Below are positions 46,858 through 56,217 of a stretch of DNA of 64,000 nucleotides, one piece after another. The notes beneath the pieces were generated by a model, which did not search any database, was not told where the DNA came from, and was given only the letters and a program-made list of their open reading frames with translations. The translations under genes and the position numbers were made by a program. Origin of the DNA: Magnetospirillum sp. XM-1 (GTDB lineage: Bacteria; Pseudomonadota; Alphaproteobacteria; Rhodospirillales; Magnetospirillaceae). The stretch spans positions 558,001-622,000 of the forward strand of contig NZ_LN997848.1 in assembly GCF_001511835.1 (NCBI RefSeq), read 5' to 3'. Numbering within the stretch: the first letter of the stretch is position 1; every line of letters starts with the position of its first letter.

Positions 46858-48383
46858 ACACCTCCATTGACGCCAAAATCCAAGACCTTACGATCCAGGC
46901 TGAACAACTGAAGGTTGCCAGGAAGACTGCGGCCCAGGCGGATAAGCAGGCTGCTGCCGCGCTGCGCGAGCAGCAACGGCTGGACCTTGAACGTCGGATC
47001 AAGGAGATCATTCAGCGACAGGACTATCGCTACATCCGGGGCCAAGGCTGCTATGTCGAACGAAGCCCGGCCGGTTGGGGATTTCTCAATAAGCAGGCCT
47101 TGCAAAACAGCCACGCCGAACTCCAATCGAGTGAGGGATTTATGCTCTTCACCAAGATCTTGGAGGCGGATGGCCGCATTTACCGCGATATCACCGCCAC
47201 CTTCGATCAGGCGCCGGAGCAGCACCTCAATCTCATTGACCGGCGCGACTGGGTCCAGCCCAACGTCGATGATGTTCACCCATTTTTTAATTATCTCACC
47301 TGGACTTTATCCGGCGAAAATGAGGAGGCGCAGGACCACATTGAGCATGTGATTGCTCGCAAATATCTACGGCCGGAGGATTTCACCATCCCCTGCATGG
47401 TGTTTTATCCGCAAGGAGGAATTGGCAAAAATGTCTTTGTCGACAACGTCCTTTGCACAATTTTCGGACGGCACCAAGTGGCTTCCGTCAGTACAGATAA
47501 TGTATCAGGTTCGTTTAATGGCGTTATTGCTGGAAAAACGATCGTATTTATCGACGAAAGTCAGAATGATAAGTTGGACATGGAAAAGATGAAGCGACTT
47601 GTCGGAAACCGATATGTTGTCATCAACGAAAAATTTCAGCGACCATATCAAGTTGAAAACACGGCACTATACCTAATTGGCGGAAATGATATTCGGGGTG
47701 TAATTCGAGTTGGCCATGACAATAGCGACCGCCGTTGGTCGGTAATCAAAGCATCGAGACCCATGCCAGAGGTTATTGCCGACTTGCGAGGTATCACCAT
47801 CGACGAGGCAAAGTTGTGGATCTCAGAAAACATCTGGGTCACTCGAGACGCCCGCGAGGTTGGGCGCTGGCTGCACAACATTCTTGTCCGACACAAGGAT
47901 AAGGGTGCTCCGAGCGCCTATCATGGTGAAGATTTCAATGAATTGGCCAGCAACCAACGGCCAGCCTGGGAAATGGTGGCCCATGAGGTTTTCGGCGATG
48001 AAGCCTTTACCTATGTGTCAGCCCCCAAATTGCACGAGATGGTGAGCATCTTCACCAAGCAGTTCTTCCCAAACTCGCGGGTTCCAAATGTCAACGATTT
48101 GCGGGCATGCGTCAGTTCTTGGCTCGGAAAGCATCCCGAGTTCGGCGTGGGTCCGGAGATCCGGAAGGTCAACCTGACCAACCTCGGCGGGGATCGGACG
48201 ATCTCTTCGACCAGCGCCTGGGTCCGGGGGAATGGAAGTAGCTGCGAACGGGTGAATATCGTCGAAAAATGGGTCAGTTGCGGTTCATGGCGAGCAGAAG
48301 AGGATGCCATCAATCATGACCCGGAACCGGTTGAGGACATGCTCAAGCGATTCAAAAATCGGGGCCTGTCCGTGGTTAACTGA
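46854..48383 (+). CDS. SF3-type replicative helicase of the island
   Basis: 509 residues. An N-terminal coiled coil (residues 1-60) is followed by a region with FFNYLTWTLSGENEEAQDHIEHVIA, and an ATPase core with Walker A PQGGIGKNVFVD, Walker B KTIVFIDES and the later LYLIGGNDIRGVIR/DRRW arginine segment. This is the DUF5906-like primase-helicase group of phages and satellites. It works with the overlapping upstream primase. Confidence 0.8.
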   Translation: MNTSIDAKIQDLTIQAEQLKVARKTAAQADKQAAAALREQQRLDLERRIKEIIQRQDYRYIRGQGCYVERSPAGWGFLNKQALQNSHAELQSSEGFMLFTKILEADGRIYRDITATFDQAPEQHLNLIDRRDWVQPNVDDVHPFFNYLTWTLSGENEEAQDHIEHVIARKYLRPEDFTIPCMVFYPQGGIGKNVFVDNVLCTIFGRHQVASVSTDNVSGSFNGVIAGKTIVFIDESQNDKLDMEKMKRLVGNRYVVINEKFQRPYQVENTALYLIGGNDIRGVIRVGHDNSDRRWSVIKASRPMPEVIADLRGITIDEAKLWISENIWVTRDAREVGRWLHNILVRHKDKGAPSAYHGEDFNELASNQRPAWEMVAHEVFGDEAFTYVSAPKLHEMVSIFTKQFFPNSRVPNVNDLRACVSSWLGKHPEFGVGPEIRKVNLTNLGGDRTISSTSAWVRGNGSSCERVNIVEKWVSCGSWRAEEDAINHDPEPVEDMLKRFKNRGLSVVN

Positions 48384-48616
48384 TGTGGTGGCGGCTTCTG
48401 CTTTACCCTGCCAAAGCACTCAGGACTAGCGGCACATACGCGGCTGTCTCCGGGCAATGACGGAGCAGGACGCCGTTGGAGGTTTGATTGTTTCTCCGCG
48501 CTCCACGTCACTGTCCGCGGGGCAGCGGCCAATATCCTACTAAACTTGTCAACATCTCTTGTGGGGGTTCCCAAGAATGACCATATGCCGAGGACATCGA
48601 GAAGGGGGCGTGGATT

Positions 48617-48928
48617 ATGGACAATCCCACGAGGCGGACGTTGACTAGGCTGGAAAAGGGCTTCCATGCGGTGGTGGCTGTCTGCATCACGACGGCCCTG
48701 TTCGTCTTGGAGCGGCTGACAGAGCCCATGACCAGCGGAGGCTCCGTGGAAGGCCACTTCATCTTCCTGGCCGGAACCATGGGTCTAGTGTCGGCATCCT
48801 TGTCGATCTACTCTTTGTGGAGCCGCAGACGTCAGAAGGTGATTCGGGAACCAGTCCTGGGCAATTTCCGCCATCAGCGTATTAGTGGCGGTCAGGACGA
48901 CACCTGCGTCGTGCATCCGCTGGCGTGA
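48617..48928 (+). CDS. small membrane protein, 3' end altered
   Basis: 103 residues with two membrane helices (AVVAVCITTALFVLE and IFLAGTMGLVSASLSIYSLW). From about residue 75 the frame reads antisense through the isochorismatase remnant, so the natural C-terminus was probably replaced at a junction near 48840. Function unknown. Confidence 0.5.
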   Translation: MDNPTRRTLTRLEKGFHAVVAVCITTALFVLERLTEPMTSGGSVEGHFIFLAGTMGLVSASLSIYSLWSRRRQKVIREPVLGNFRHQRISGGQDDTCVVHPLA

Positions 48929-49110
48929 GAACTCTTCCGAAATATCGCTGGGCGAGCCCGAAGCATCCATCACGGCCTGTCCATCTTGGCCAGGGCGATC
49001 GACTGCTTGGCGGCAAGATCGCGGTCGATATTCTTGATCAGCTGCATGGTGCCGACCTGATGGTCGATCAGCAGAAGCGCGGCATTTTCAGCAGAAAAGC
49101 GGTTCGTCAT
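48851..49110 (-). pseudogene. isochorismatase-family (YcaC-like) hydrolase, internally deleted
   Basis: The N-terminal piece starts at 49110: MTNRFSAENAALLLIDHQVG, with the catalytic Asp, and runs to IALAKM. In another frame, the C-terminal piece (MDASGSPSDISEEFSRQRM... TATNTLMAEIAQDW) begins at about 48970. Roughly 95 central residues, including the catalytic Cys region, and the extreme C-terminus are missing. It sits 37 bp beyond the pirin gene on the same strand. Confidence 0.75.
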
Positions 49111-49147
49111 GATGTGATTCCTTTGTGTGGATAACATGTGGCAGGGG

Positions 49148-49972
49148 TCAGGCGGGCAAGCTGAGCGAGGCGACGCGGCGACGCGCCTCTTCGAGGGCCT
49201 CGTGGCTGGCAAGCATGAGCGGGCCTTGGGCATAAATCGGCTGCTTGAGTTGCGCCCCCGAAACCACCGCAATGCGGGCTTGACCAGCACCTGTGGCGAT
49301 CCGGAACGGCCCTTCGACGTCGGTGGCAAAGCCAATAGCCTGCGTGGCGGCAAGGGTCACGTCACCGATCGAAACGTCTCCCTCGAGCACAACGACAATG
49401 CCCCCCCAACCCGCAGGTATGTCGATGTCACGCATCGCCGATGGGGCCAGCGAGATTTCCTCGATCCGGACCGGTGACGGCAGGGCTCCGGCGATTTCAC
49501 CCACCGTCGTTCCATCGACCGCGACACGGCTTTCCCAGCCTTTGCCGGAAAGGCTTTTGACCATGGCGGCCGGGACCGAAAAGGCTGCGGCGGGATCGGC
49601 CTGGCTGGCCGCCGGCAGGTTGATGAAAATCTGCAGCCCATGCACGAGACCTGCTTCGGGAACCGGGAATTCTTCATGCATCAACCCGCGTGACGCTCGG
49701 CTCCAATGCAGGCCACCAGGGTGAATGGGCTGTACGTCGCCCAGACTGTCGCGATTGATGAACCCATTGGGCGAATCGGCGAACAGATAGGTGACGGCGG
49801 AGAAACCCGCATGGGGGTGAGGCGGAAAGGTTGGGGCATTCATTTCGAACCAGTCAATGTTGATGACCGGATCGATAAGGTTGCCAAACGCCTGGCGAGG
49901 ATACTGGCGGGCCGCAAATTCCGCGCCATGGCGCATCTGCGTCGGGGTGTAGACAGACGTAAAACGGATCAT
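49148..49972 (-). CDS. pirin family protein
   Basis: 274 residues, two cupin domains. The N-terminal metal site motif FPPHPHAGFSAVTYLF and the later GGLHWSRASRGLMHEEFP, LVHGLQIFINLP are classical pirin signatures (metal-binding His and Glu). Some pirins are quercetinases or redox-sensing co-regulators. Next to a LysR-type gene (divergent) and a cysteine hydrolase remnant, a common set. Confidence 0.92.
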   Translation of the reverse strand: MIRFTSVYTPTQMRHGAEFAARQYPRQAFGNLIDPVINIDWFEMNAPTFPPHPHAGFSAVTYLFADSPNGFINRDSLGDVQPIHPGGLHWSRASRGLMHEEFPVPEAGLVHGLQIFINLPAASQADPAAAFSVPAAMVKSLSGKGWESRVAVDGTTVGEIAGALPSPVRIEEISLAPSAMRDIDIPAGWGGIVVVLEGDVSIGDVTLAATQAIGFATDVEGPFRIATGAGQARIAVVSGAQLKQPIYAQGPLMLASHEALEEARRRVASLSLPA

Positions 49973-50068
49973 GGCATAGTCCTCTGACTGTGTTGATATC
50001 CATATGCGCCTTAATCACTGTCCACATAAGGCTTGAAGTTTGGACAGCACTGTTCCATTTTCAGAACA

Positions 50069-50425
50069 ATGAAGCCATCGCTCGACGATCTTGCGCTGCT
50101 CGTGACCATTGCCGACGAAGGCAGCTTCACAGCTGCGGCCAAGACACTCGGCCTGCCAAAATCCACCGTAAGCCGAAGACTTGCCGATCTTGAGCTGCTC
50201 TTGCGAACGTCGCTGTTCCAGCGTTCAACGCGAGCCCTATCGCTGACGGATGAGGGGCAGCGCATCTATGACATGGCAAAGCCGTCGATCACCGCCGCCG
50301 ACGATGCCGCACGGGCAATCGCCGAGCGCGAACAGCTTGTCGCGGGCCGAGTCTCGCTGACCACCACGGCGGCGCTTGGGCAGTATCTGATTACCCCGCA
50401 TCTGATCAAGCTGACGGCAGCATAG
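50069..50425 (+). pseudogene. LysR-type regulator, truncated after 118 residues
   Basis: The N-terminal winged helix-turn-helix is intact (LDDLALLVTIADEGSFTAAAKTLGLPKSTVSRRLADLE), plus the linker helix, but the frame stops at LITPHLIKLTAA where a ~300-residue LysR should continue into its effector-binding domain. The break coincides with the break of the convergent helicase gene. Divergent from the pirin gene, which it probably regulated. Confidence 0.85.
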
Positions 50426-52018
50426 CGCTGCAACCGCTTCACGATCCAAGGCTATTTTGGCCGCGCGGCCCATTACCGCGGCCCTCTCCTTATCCAGGTG
50501 AGAGAGCGACATAATCAAGTTGTCGGGGGCCCCAGCATCCTGGGCAGTCACGGGTCGAGCAACAATGGCGCGGATAAGGTCGGCGATGCGCACCGACGTC
50601 CCGTCGCCCCAACGTCGACTAAAGCGCACCATGAGCGGCCGGTCTGGCGACAACTCGGCCAGCCTAGGCTCCACGGCATCCAGCGCCGCATGGTTTCGGC
50701 TGGCAAAAAGTACGGTGCGCCCGTGTGCTGCGGCGCTGCCTAAAATGGCGGTCACCACCTGAGATTTGCCAGTCCCGGGCGGCCCGGTGATGACAGTCAG
50801 TGGTTCGGACAGCGCACTCCTGACGGCAGCCAGTTGGCTGTAAGTTAGGTCGATAGGCTCGAGAACGGCATTATCATCCGTCCGGGCAGGAGGCGTAAGG
50901 CCGAGCAACGTGCCCAAGGCTGTCCCTTGGTGTTCCGTCACCGGGGCCTTGGACAGGACCTCGAGGTCACGGATAGAGGCGGCGGAATAACGGGCGCCGC
51001 TGGTCACAAACAAGGCAGCGACGTTGTGCATGCCCACTGACGAAGGAAGGCTGAAGTCGGTGGCTTCCGGCTTCAGGTCGCCATTTCGCTTCTTGGCAAA
51101 CGCCATGTTGAGCAAAAGGCAGAGTTCTTTGAGGTCGAATTGCTGCGTCTGCAGCGCATCAGCCTCTCCATCCTCCGTGTCGTCGTCGACCACACCATTA
51201 CCGATGCGTTCCGCCAACGCCTGGAAATTCACATGCTTACGGTGATAGGCCATCCACCCAGCATTGAGGGTGACGCTGGTCTCTACGGTCTCAAAAACGA
51301 CGACATCGTCCTGCGTGGCCTTCCAGCGCAAAGGCACTGAGCACACAGCGCGCACCATGATCCCGGCGGACTTTTGACCGAAAACGTCGAGTGGGAAGCC
51401 GAGATGAATCGTTCCGTCGCCGGTGGAGCGCCCCATCGCCTGTTGGAAACCTTCAGGCAATAGTGACCGGGCGACAGTGAGAATTGCTGGACGACCATCC
51501 GTTGGCCACCAAGGCCCGCTCAGACGAACGGGCGCAAACCGAGTTCCAGCCTCGTCCCAGCCTGCCTTCGGGTCGCTCCGGTCTTCGATAGACAGGCAAG
51601 CGCGGTAGTATGACAGCAGAGCGGGAACATTGAGCCCCCCCTGGGACCGTGTGGCGGAAACATTGGTAACAGCTTCTTGCTGACGGCGCGCCTGCACAGG
51701 GATGGTGGCCAGCGCGTCAGCATCTATCTTATTGGAGGTTTTTGCCGGTGCTGCAGTCTCGAGCTTGCTGCCAGATTTCTCAACCTTGACGGCCTGAGAT
51801 CGACTGGTTGGCTTTTTGGTATTCGCGATTACCGTCTGTCGGCCACTCGGCGTAACCTGCCAGCGATTCTGCGATATTCTTGTGTATCCATTGCTCTGGA
51901 GCGAAAGAAGCTCTCGGTTCAGGGATATTAAATCGTCCCAGCCAAGCGCCTTCGCCAAGGCTCGAATTTCGAGCCCATTCTTCGAGGTCGCTAGCCACTG
52001 GAGAATATCTGACCGCAC
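50426..52018 (-). pseudogene. SF1-type helicase/ATPase, C-terminal part lost
   Basis: About 530 codons of genuine helicase-like sequence. An N-terminal winged-helix-like segment is followed by a long unassigned domain and the ATPase start LTYSQLAAVRSALSEPLTVITGPPGTGKSQVVTAILG, with Walker A and VLFASRNHAALDAVEPRL (motif Ia). Motifs II-VI are absent: the frame runs at about 50425 into the antisense of the LysR fragment and stops at 50237. Full-length relatives (UvrD/DNA2-like with N-terminal domains) often belong to defence systems. Confidence 0.75.
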
Positions 52019-52346
52019 GTAACTCTGACGCTCCCCCCAAACCTTCTCAGTTTAAGCCTGCCGGATGCCGCCCCTGTGTGACGTTTCGCAAGGTGTAAAC
52101 GCGATTCTTCTGCGCAAATTGGCAGTTGAACAACCTAGCCAGAGCTACCGCATTGTCAAGCCAAGGAAGAGCGCAGGCTCACCGTAATGTGTCCAGTTTT
52201 GACACTAATCGACCGGCATCATAGAGAAAACGCCAGAGACAAACAGTGACCAGATCTGACCCCATCATGGGATATTACGGCAGTTACCGTACCGTGTTAA
52301 GAGCACAGCATCCACCCGCGCTAGACGTCAGGCCCCACGATGAAAA
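52019..52346. other. 328-bp gap in the island
   Basis: Upstream region of the truncated helicase gene. Base composition is intermediate. No RNA gene, clear hairpin or credible ORF is seen. Confidence 0.4.
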
Positions 52347-52928
52347 TTAAGGCTTTCGACCCCAAAGATATCCAACTCGGCGAAAAGGTCGGCATCCGGG
52401 ACGTAGCCACGACTTTTCCAAACGAGTGGTACGGATAACCCAATGAAGTCCAAGGGTGGTCCAACAATGATCGCCCACAAAAGACGACCACACCCCGAGG
52501 TGCTCATAGCTTTCATCGGGTGATTGCCGATCAATCTCCAGGTGGCAGGCCAGATCTTGGAAATCCACCCCTGTGGTTTCCCGGCCAGGAGCATGACAGC
52601 ACGAACACCGACCTATCGGCACATGGGGCGTAGCGGCCTCGAGCAGATAGAGCAGTTCATGGACGTCGCATCCCGGACGAACTCTTGCTGTCAGGGATGC
52701 TGGGATGAGGTGGTAGCCGACGTAAACCGCGTCATGCAGGCACGGTTCCTGGCAAGGGGTTCTGATTATCGAAGCCACCACTCCAGAAGACCCAGAGGGT
52801 ATGGGGGGCATCTGGGACGGTAAAGGCAGCGTGATCTGGCCAAGAATATCTTCGATGGTCACATCGGCTGGGAGCCGCAGTCCTCCTGATCGCGATATCG
52901 TCTCGGTGACTGTCATGGCCCCCATCAT
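52347..52928 (-). CDS. island ORF downstream of integrase, unknown function
   Basis: 193 codons starting 8 bp after the integrase stop on the same strand. The first half (TETISRSGGLRLPADVTIEDILGQITLPLP) looks like ordinary protein; the second half is Trp/Arg/Gly-rich and in a frame that competes with a more protein-like one (52328-52594), so a frameshift near 52560 is possible. Cys pair CSCCH may bind metal. No family recognised. Confidence 0.4.
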   Translation of the reverse strand: MMGAMTVTETISRSGGLRLPADVTIEDILGQITLPLPSQMPPIPSGSSGVVASIIRTPCQEPCLHDAVYVGYHLIPASLTARVRPGCDVHELLYLLEAATPHVPIGRCSCCHAPGRETTGVDFQDLACHLEIDRQSPDESYEHLGVWSSFVGDHCWTTLGLHWVIRTTRLEKSWLRPGCRPFRRVGYLWGRKP

Positions 52929-52935
52929 TCAGCTG

Positions 52936-54639
52936 TCAATCAAGCTCGGGAAAGACGAGTTTTTCGATGCCATCCCTCAAACGGTCAATCGCCAGGGTGG
53001 CCTTGCCATAGTGCATACGCATGAGGTCTTTCTTGATCTCTGCCGTGACGTCCTTGCGCTCCTCCGACGACCAGCCAAGCAGCGCGTCAACGATGCCAGG
53101 ATCGACCTCGGCCTTCCAAAGCAGCCGATTGTTGACGGTGTGTCGGAAGGAATGGAATGTCTTCCCCGATTGGCGCCCGCCCATTACAGGGTGCAGCACC
53201 CGCGACAAATATTTTTCGACTCTTCCCATCCATCTATGGGTGCGATTCCACGTCAACTCGCAGAAAAGCTTGCCATTCTCATTCGCCTTTGCTCGCTCAC
53301 GAAAATCAAGCAGGCCAAGCTGAATAAGCTTCGAGTGAACAGGCACAACTCGCCGAGATGCGTTTGTCTTAATTGTTTTTTCTGATATCGCGCCATTGTC
53401 TTCGAGTGTTTCGATATGGAAGCACTCAACGCCTGCATACATTCGTATATCGTTTGGCGTTAGCTGGGCAATCTCGCCCCGTCTTGCCCCCGTGTACAGC
53501 CCAATCCACGGCAGCCAGAAATTCATCGAGTTCATGTCGCCACCATGAATCTCCTCAGCCTTCAAAATAAAAATATTCTTTATGTCATCGGAAGTCAGAA
53601 CCTGACGCGGGTGCTTTTGCTCCCCCTTGGTTGTTCTAAGTTCACCAGTTGAATCATGCTTTATCAGGCGCTGGGCGGCGAGCCACTTCCATATCTGCTT
53701 AATATTGCTAATATGACGGTTTACGGTTGCCTTTGCAATTTTCTCATCATTTTCCTTGGTTAAGGCTTCAAGCTTATATCCGTCTTTAATCTTTCGCTTC
53801 ATATAGAGTGGCAGCTTCGGCAAATCTGCGCCGAGAGCTGAAAAATCTTCGGGGACAATAGTGTGAACCTCACGGGTCGCCCCGAACTTTGCGGTTAAAA
53901 CAACAAATGTATCTTCAAATGTCATCTTGGTTGTGTAGCGCAGCCGATCAAAGTCATTTCTCTGCTTAAACTCACCGATTGCCTGTATCAACGTCAGGCG
54001 ACGGCGGCCGAGATTCCACTCAGCATCATCAATTTTATTCTGGTTAAGGATCGATTTTTCACCTGGGGAGCGAGCAGGATGCAGCATTAATTGCGTCGCC
54101 AGATCGCCTCCACGATCATCTATGTGCCCCAGATGCTTCATGAGGTCATAGGCAATCCGATCTTCAAGTGCGTTCCGGACGCAGCCCAAAAAGAAGTCAT
54201 ACCCCTCCTTCGCCAACACCCATCCCTTGTCGTTTATCCAGCCATCGGCATAAATCTTGGATGTCACCCCGATGGCATCCAGTTCGGCGCGAAGTTCCCC
54301 AACCGTTGGCGGGGGTGGCGCCATTCCACCAACCCCGAGGCCACTGGTTGTGATGGGATCGGGAAAATGCCCAACGCCGCGCAATGCCGCATCCCTGGCA
54401 GCCTGACGAAGTTCCAGCCGAGAAATGTAGTGGGATCCGTTTGACGCAGTTCGAACTTGCTCGAACATCTCCTTTTTTGAGGCCCGCCACTGCAGCTCGA
54501 GATCTTTTATCCGTCGCATTGGAACAGCAGGCGATAGCCCCTTCTGGGTCTCAGAGATCTGCTTTCCTAAGGTGGTCACAAGGTCTTCCGGCACCCGGAT
54601 CACAAAGCGACAGGATGCCCCCCGCCAAACCACTGCCAT
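52936..54639 (-). CDS. tyrosine recombinase (island integrase)
   Basis: 567 residues. The catalytic domain shows the first Arg in LYTGARRGEIAQL, HSFRH at about 496-500 (H-x-x-R), LLGWSSEE in the H/W position and the nucleophile Tyr at about 544 in RMHYGKA. The N-terminal part has a phage-type SAM-like core-binding region (EKIAKATVNRHISNIKQIWKWL). It lies about 100 bp inside attR, as expected for a tRNA-targeting integrase. Confidence 0.93.
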   Translation of the reverse strand: MAVVWRGASCRFVIRVPEDLVTTLGKQISETQKGLSPAVPMRRIKDLELQWRASKKEMFEQVRTASNGSHYISRLELRQAARDAALRGVGHFPDPITTSGLGVGGMAPPPPTVGELRAELDAIGVTSKIYADGWINDKGWVLAKEGYDFFLGCVRNALEDRIAYDLMKHLGHIDDRGGDLATQLMLHPARSPGEKSILNQNKIDDAEWNLGRRRLTLIQAIGEFKQRNDFDRLRYTTKMTFEDTFVVLTAKFGATREVHTIVPEDFSALGADLPKLPLYMKRKIKDGYKLEALTKENDEKIAKATVNRHISNIKQIWKWLAAQRLIKHDSTGELRTTKGEQKHPRQVLTSDDIKNIFILKAEEIHGGDMNSMNFWLPWIGLYTGARRGEIAQLTPNDIRMYAGVECFHIETLEDNGAISEKTIKTNASRRVVPVHSKLIQLGLLDFRERAKANENGKLFCELTWNRTHRWMGRVEKYLSRVLHPVMGGRQSGKTFHSFRHTVNNRLLWKAEVDPGIVDALLGWSSEERKDVTAEIKKDLMRMHYGKATLAIDRLRDGIEKLVFPELD

Positions 54640-54658
54640 AGCACCCCCACAAGGGCAT

Positions 54659-54680
54659 GTTTACCATTTGTGTTTACCAT
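54659..54680. repeat. paired TGTTTACCAT motifs inside attR
   Basis: TGTTTACCAT at 54659-54668 and 54671-54680, between the integrase start and attR. They correspond to the pair at 42656-42678. An additional shared segment, TTTTCAATAA...GTAACTTA, lies nearer each att core (about 42613-42636 and 54706-54727). Confidence 0.65.
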
Positions 54681-54741
54681 TTTGAGCCGAAAAACCATTT
54701 ATTTTCAATAACTCAGTAACTTATTGAAATTGAAGGTTTCT

Positions 54742-54758
54742 TCCCTTCCGGGACGCCA
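54742..54758. other. attR: right end of the genomic island
   Basis: TCCCTTCCGGGACGCCA, a 17-bp direct copy of the tRNA-Arg(CCT) 3' end. Upstream bases differ from the tRNA (GGTTTCT against GTTCGAA), as expected where the island sequence begins. Confidence 0.88.
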
Positions 54759-55189
54759 ATTTTTCGCCAGTAAATTCAATGAGATAGCGCCAAATATGGG
54801 GGCATCTTGGGGTGGGCTTGGGGGCCTCATCGGGGCCAAAATTTGCACCCCGGTACACCAAAATTACACCACGACGGGGAACGCCTCACCTTGCCCGCCG
54901 CCGGTTCCGGTGCTAGGGTGAGGAAGTCGGGGCCGTTTGGTGTCTCCGACGGGGTATCGTAGTTGCCCCGGTCAGCCGACCGAACGCTGCCCTCGCCTCG
55001 CGAGTTTCGCCGTTTCCCCGCGAACCGGCCGCCCCGTTGGACCTCTCGGCCCTTCGGCGCATCAACTTCCCCAGATCTCCCGCCGCCCTCATTCGCGGGC
55101 GGCGACGTCGCGCCGGCGATCCGCACATGCGGTCCCGAGGAGCGCGACGCCCCTAGACGCCGGCTTCGGCCGGCGCCGGGAGCCCCTCC
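54759..55189. other. 431-bp gap to the right of the island
   Basis: GC-rich with short inverted segments, e.g. GCCGGCTTCGGCCGGC near 55159-55174 and CCGCCCTCATTCGCGGGCGG. Short frames exist on both strands but none is supported. Confidence 0.45.
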
Positions 55190-55459
55190 ATGTCTGACCA
55201 ATCCACCGAGACGAAGGCCATTTCCCTCAATTTCACCATTCCCTGGACCTATGCCGAGACCGCCTATTTCCTGCGCATGGCGGAAGACACCCTGCGCGAC
55301 AGGGTGAAGCGCGGTCGTGATGCTCCGCCCCGCATGAAAGTGGGGAGCAGCCGTCAGGCCACCGTCCTGTTCTGGCCCCCCAGTGTGCTGGCTTGGCTGC
55401 ACGGGCACGAAGTGCCGTCGAAGCCGACCCGCCGCCGGGGTCGGCCGAGGAAAGCATAG
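55190..55459 (+). CDS. small HTH protein with AT-hook-like tail
   Basis: 89 residues. YAETAYFLRMAEDTLRDRVKRGRDAPPRMKVGS matches the pattern of excisionase/AlpA-like helix-turn-helix proteins (first helix, turn, recognition helix, wing), and the C-terminus RRRGRPRKA is an AT-hook-like GRP motif. It may regulate a mobile element. Weak ribosome site. Confidence 0.65.
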   Translation: MSDQSTETKAISLNFTIPWTYAETAYFLRMAEDTLRDRVKRGRDAPPRMKVGSSRQATVLFWPPSVLAWLHGHEVPSKPTRRRGRPRKA

Positions 55460-55482
55460 GAAATGACGGAGCCCCGGTTCGC

Positions 55483-55746
55483 CTACGGATCGGGGCTCTG
55501 TTCGTCCTGAACGGCAAGGCGGCGCATCAGGTCGAGCGGATCAAAGCCTACCGCCTTGGCGAAGGCCAGGAACTCCACCACGTCCAGCCGAAGCTCGCCA
55601 TTTTCGTACTTCCACACGGCGGACGGCGGCTTGCCAAGGCGGCGGGCCACCTCGCTCTGAGACAGGCCACGGCTCGTCCGCTCTTCCGCCAGCAATTGGC
55701 CGAAGCGCCGGTAAATCTCTGGGTACTGCGATTTGGCCCGTACCAT
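55483..55746 (-). CDS. XRE family transcriptional regulator
   Basis: 87 residues. LAEERTSRGLSQSEVARRLGKPPSAVWKYENGELRLDVVEFLAFAKAVG is a clean HTH_3 domain with recognition helix PPSAVWKYENG. Convergent with the AlpA-like gene. Probably a repressor or antitoxin-like regulator; no toxin is next to it. Confidence 0.88.
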   Translation of the reverse strand: MVRAKSQYPEIYRRFGQLLAEERTSRGLSQSEVARRLGKPPSAVWKYENGELRLDVVEFLAFAKAVGFDPLDLMRRLAVQDEQSPDP

Positions 55747-55863
55747 TTCACCAGCTGTTCCGTGGCAATGGGAAACGGGTAGTCGCAGATTGCGTTTTCC
55801 AAACTTTGGATAGATTGGCCGAGCCTGATTGCCCCTCAGAACCGTCAGGAAGGGACGCTCTCA

Positions 55864-56172
55864 ATGGCCGACATTCTTTCAGCCGCTCCTGTTCAGCCCC
55901 ACCCGTCAGGGATGGAAGAGAATCTGTGGGCACTCCATGACGTCAAATTCTGGCGCATCGACGGTTCTCTGCGCTCGGTCGAGAACAGCAGCGAGGCCAG
56001 GGTCTTTGGAGGAGGGCGGACCAGCGTCAACGCCGCATACGAGGGCTTCCTGGTGGAGACCCGGCCTTCGACGACTACAATTACGAACCAGGAAAATAGG
56101 AGATTGGCCATGGGACAGTCGGCCCGGCGCGTGAGACCGGCGCACGCCATAATGAGAACAAAACGTGATTGA
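55864..56172 (+). CDS. unassigned accessory ORF
   Basis: 102 codons starting MADILSAAPVQPHPSG. The middle (WALHDVKFWRIDGSLRSVENSS) looks protein-like, the end does not. It is preceded by a region with GGAAGGG. No family recognised; real coding status uncertain. Confidence 0.35.
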   Translation: MADILSAAPVQPHPSGMEENLWALHDVKFWRIDGSLRSVENSSEARVFGGGRTSVNAAYEGFLVETRPSTTTITNQENRRLAMGQSARRVRPAHAIMRTKRD

Positions 56173-56217
56173 CAGCCGCGACGCCCATTGGTAATGTCAC
56201 CCGTCAACATCACAACC

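Noticed and set aside
54724..54921. 65-codon ORF across attR
   Set aside because: Spans the att core and changes character across it; most likely chance.
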